The notes beneath the pieces were generated by a model. That model saw nothing but the letters and a program-made list of their open reading frames with translations, did not search any database and was not told the DNA's origin. The position numbers were made by a program, and so were the translations under genes. Below, in pieces: positions 61,310-64,000 of a stretch of 64,000 bases of DNA. How positions within the stretch are numbered: position 1 is the first letter of the stretch; each line of letters opens with the position of its first letter. Origin of the DNA: Arcuatula senhousia (taxonomy: Eukaryota; Mollusca; Bivalvia; Mytilida; Mytilidae); NCBI GenBank assembly GCA_963971305.1, contig OZ020308.1:17765092-17829091 (forward strand). The letters are read 5' to 3'.

Positions 61310-62640
61310 TGATTTCTTAAGTGAAGACAACAACTGGGAAACAACAAGATAACCTTATGTTAGCAATTTGTGTCAGACGTGACGCTCTTCCGAGGAAATC
61401 GTTGCAAATCCCACAAGGACTGGAATAACGAATCAGTTGTGATACGTAAACTCCATAAGCAGGAGAATGCGGAATTTTGCTACACAAGAAGGGAAAGTTG
61501 ACGATTTGGAAAGTTGAAGTCATCACGTTTGTCATATAGCTTTTTTTAAAGTCTTTCCTGCGTGTCTGTTAATTTTCCAAATATAGATCTGAATATGAAG
61601 CAGACTTCTTAGAATCCGATGTGTCCTTATTCTAAAGTTAATGGAGATTAATGAAACGGAGAAATCACCAAATTGGGAATACTTAGTGAAAGATCATCAT
61701 CAATATAACTACGGGAAAGTTAGGTTAAAAGAGTCTAGTATGATCTTTTTGTGAAGAAGTGATTGTAAGTTTAAGAAGTTTGCTTGATGTGAATGAAGAA
61801 ACAAATCAGCAAGCAAATGATTGTGCTCAATTAGTGTCCATTGAGCAATCCTGATTGTTTTCTGAAAACAAGTACAACAAACTGACCAAATATGCTGTCT
61901 ATAAGAAAGTTACGCATGTCAATTATTTGGTCCTCTGTAAATTTATTCTTTTTTCTTAGACTCATTGATAGCAAAGTAAATCTTTGTGTAATCGACTTCT
62001 ATATATTTGTATCTTCGTTTTCCATTCTTTTTTTTAAAGCCACATTGAATCAGTTGTGCCAATCGTGATTTGAATAGAGAAGTAAAAAGTATGGATAAAT
62101 CGAACGTCCTGGTGTTGTTACATGATTAGGCTGATTTGGAGTTAAGAATTCATTTTTTTAGGATTCACATTTGATAGACGCTACTTCTAGAATAACAGCA
62201 ATCGAAATATTTCTGGATACCGTCAGTATTGAAGTCAACAGGGCTACAAGAGATTCAGTTGTACATTCTGGTGACCCCGAACTGCAGCATGTACTGTTTG
62301 TATGGATTTTTATGTAATTTAGGAATCCAATACAGGGATGGAAGGCATCATTTGTACCCGCCACCAACAGAAAAGCTAAATGAGGAAATGAGCGATTGAT
62401 AATTGTCAATAATTTCCTTCTAGGATAGTGTTGTGGCTGTATATATGGTGCTTTTGCTGGTGCATTTACAACCAGTCCCTTATTCGACTTAACAAAAAAA
62501 AATATTGGACAAATTCTCATATACACTCGTAATGAAAGCTTGTTTGGTAACATATTTCGACTGACGTGTAGAACAAAATTAGAAGTTACACGAAAATCCT
62601 TTGGATAGTGTTTGTTGCCGATACGTGTTCTTCTAAATCT
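61310..62640 (-). pseudogene. Penelope-like reverse transcriptase, decayed
   Basis: On the minus strand three pieces are recognisable in different frames. About 62420-62270 has LPSLYWIPKLHKNPYKQ, the RT entry motif. About 62290-62160 has PECTTESLVALLTSILT. Downstream, about 61500-61400, has NFPFLCSKIP and AYGVYVSQLIRYSS, the segment after the catalytic domain. The catalytic middle (between about 61560 and 62150) is missing or unrecognisable. Frameshifts separate every piece. It is the same family as 44280-44960. Confidence 0.7.
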
Positions 62641-62659
62641 TGATATGAATGGCAAACTA

Positions 62660-63680
62660 GTGTTTATTTTTTAATATGAAGCTAAACTCATTTCAAAGTG
62701 GGTGTTCCCCATCATATTGTGGGTACATTCTTCAAGTTCTAAAACACCATATTTATCGGTATTAGATATACTTTAGTCTTTTTTGTTGTTGTAGGATGAC
62801 ACGGAAAATACTAAAGTACTTACAATGATTAAATTAATGTCAAATAATAATTAAAAAAAAAAAAACGTTTCGACCAATTACCGCATAAAAAAGTTATCAA
62901 ATTTGCACAAGTTGCACAAAAAGACAACAAAGCAAAGACATACACGCCGAAAAAAGGGATTATTGCAATGGTACTGACTGGTACAACCATCTCAAAAGAA
63001 ATGGTGGAGTACATTAGTAAACTGAGTTTTCTGGCTCCAAACCTCCCTCATCCGTTAATTGCGATTTGGAGAAAAGTATTTGATATATTATCTAATGGTT
63101 TCCTCAACTTTAATACATGTAAATGGTCAACTGTATTGAGATGTCTATGGGGTTTCTAAGGGAACGCATGTGGATATTTAAGTTTAGCTCATTAGCTGAA
63201 CATTCATGCAAACAAAAGTTGGCGCCTTTCTTCTGAGAAAATCATACCAATTATTGTCTCAGCTTTCTTTTACATTTTTCAATCTATAGGACAAAAAAAA
63301 ACCAACTAATGTTGACAATAAGGGGCTATTACTCCCGTTCATTAGGGGCATACGACAACTCGGATCTATTGGAGACTCATGAAGAGCTCACTGAGCTGAA
63401 CACTTTATACAAGCAAATGTTTTCTTTATTTCAATCTGTAACGCAAAGCATTTATTTTTTGTCATAGAGATGCCATTATTGCTTTAATGGGTCATCTGAC
63501 AATCTATAGGTCAAAACATGTTAAGATGCATTTTTTTCTTTAAAGAGCCATAACCCCTATGGAGACTTGTGTAGAGCTCAAAGTGCTGAAGGTTTTTGAA
63601 AGCAAAATCTTTTCTCTATCTACATAGTTTTCTCAATTTTGTAAGCTGTATATTATACTGGTGTATGGCAATAAACATGA
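62660..63680. other. No supported gene
   Basis: The short open frame at 62968-63159 has no recognisable motif. From about 63210 sequence related to the tandem-core elements appears (cattaggggcatacgacaac, agagctcactgagctgaaca) in decayed form. Confidence 0.35.
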
Positions 63681-64000
63681 AACAAGAGGCTACCAGGAGC
63701 CTGAATCGCTCACCTGGTCCTTAAGCCATAATGGTCTCTTCTTTAAGGGGCCAACTCCCAACTAAGACACAACAGAGACGTTCCTGAGGCTAAATGAGCC
63801 GAACATTAAAGCAAGCCCCACATTTTCTCTATCTGTAATAGTTTTCATTCTATAGGGCAAAAACCTGAAAAAACGCTATTCTTGACCTTAAAAGGGCCAT
63901 AACCCTTATTAGGGGTCATCTGACAACTTTGACCCAATTGAGACTTTAGTAGAGCTTAATGAGCTGAACATTTTAGCAAGCAACATCTTTTCTCTATCTG
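63681..64000 (-). mobile_element. AGCTCACC-family element, running off the window
   Basis: On the minus strand the terminus gctcctggtagcc then TCTTGTT is at 63681. Cores of the element D type (gttgtcagatgacccctaat) continue past the right edge, so the hairpin end is outside. Confidence 0.7.

Noticed and set aside
62158..62655. 165-codon minus-strand frame as an intact gene
   Set aside because: Part of it matches Penelope-like RT sequence only after frame changes, so the open frame is chance over a decayed element.

Overview
This looks like a piece of a marine bivalve nuclear genome, most likely a mytilid mussel. The DNA is AT-rich and gene-poor. It has one intron-rich gene, a 100-N scaffold gap at 23960-24059, and dense repeats of types known from bivalves: pearl/CvA-like tandem-core elements with (ACGG)n microsatellites, Penelope-like reverse transcriptases and an R2/NeSL-type LINE. 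The organism is inferred from this style; no rRNA or mitochondrial marker is present.

Genes. I can support one protein-coding gene, on the + strand at 14147-33070. Ten exons splice into a single frame of exactly 780 codons including the stop. The predicted product is a 779-residue type I membrane protein. In order it has a signal peptide, a region resembling the N-terminal beta-sheet domain of large lipid transfer proteins (vitellogenin/MTP family), a dibasic furin-type site, two cadherin-like domains of the tandem-95 type, EGF-like modules, one transmembrane helix and a 168-residue cytoplasmic tail. The architecture is unusual and is the main biological candidate in the window.

Layout. 0.9-4.3 kb: decayed LINE on the minus strand. 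5.4-6.1 and 9.6-10.2 kb: hairpin-capped tandem-core elements. 11.87-13.52 kb: TIR element carrying a palindromic 21-bp minisatellite plus a pearl-like element. 14.1-33.1 kb: the gene, whose introns hold a minisatellite, an RT fragment, the gap and a three-level nest of elements. 33.7-35.6 kb: inverted pair of elements. 35.6-41.3 kb: nested tandem-core elements. 41.8-45.3 kb: 3.5-kb element flanked by an 11-bp direct repeat and containing a Mutator-like foldback element and an RT remnant. 45.4-48.8 kb: CCATGG satellite. 50.8-55.2 kb: 72-bp satellite, interrupted by a TTAA-flanked element. 55.6-64 kb: more elements, a long-hairpin MITE and a decayed Penelope-like RT.

Recurring theme. At least a dozen elements share one design: a perfect or near-perfect hairpin flush with one end, then a GTCC-type or GCC-type microsatellite, then 150-500-bp tandem cores, often ending in CTTGTT. 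Their hairpin sequences differ between families while base pairing is kept. Several nested insertions have readable boundaries with no target duplication, as expected for Helitron/Helentron-type movement. Most long open frames elsewhere are products of satellites or decayed elements and were left out.
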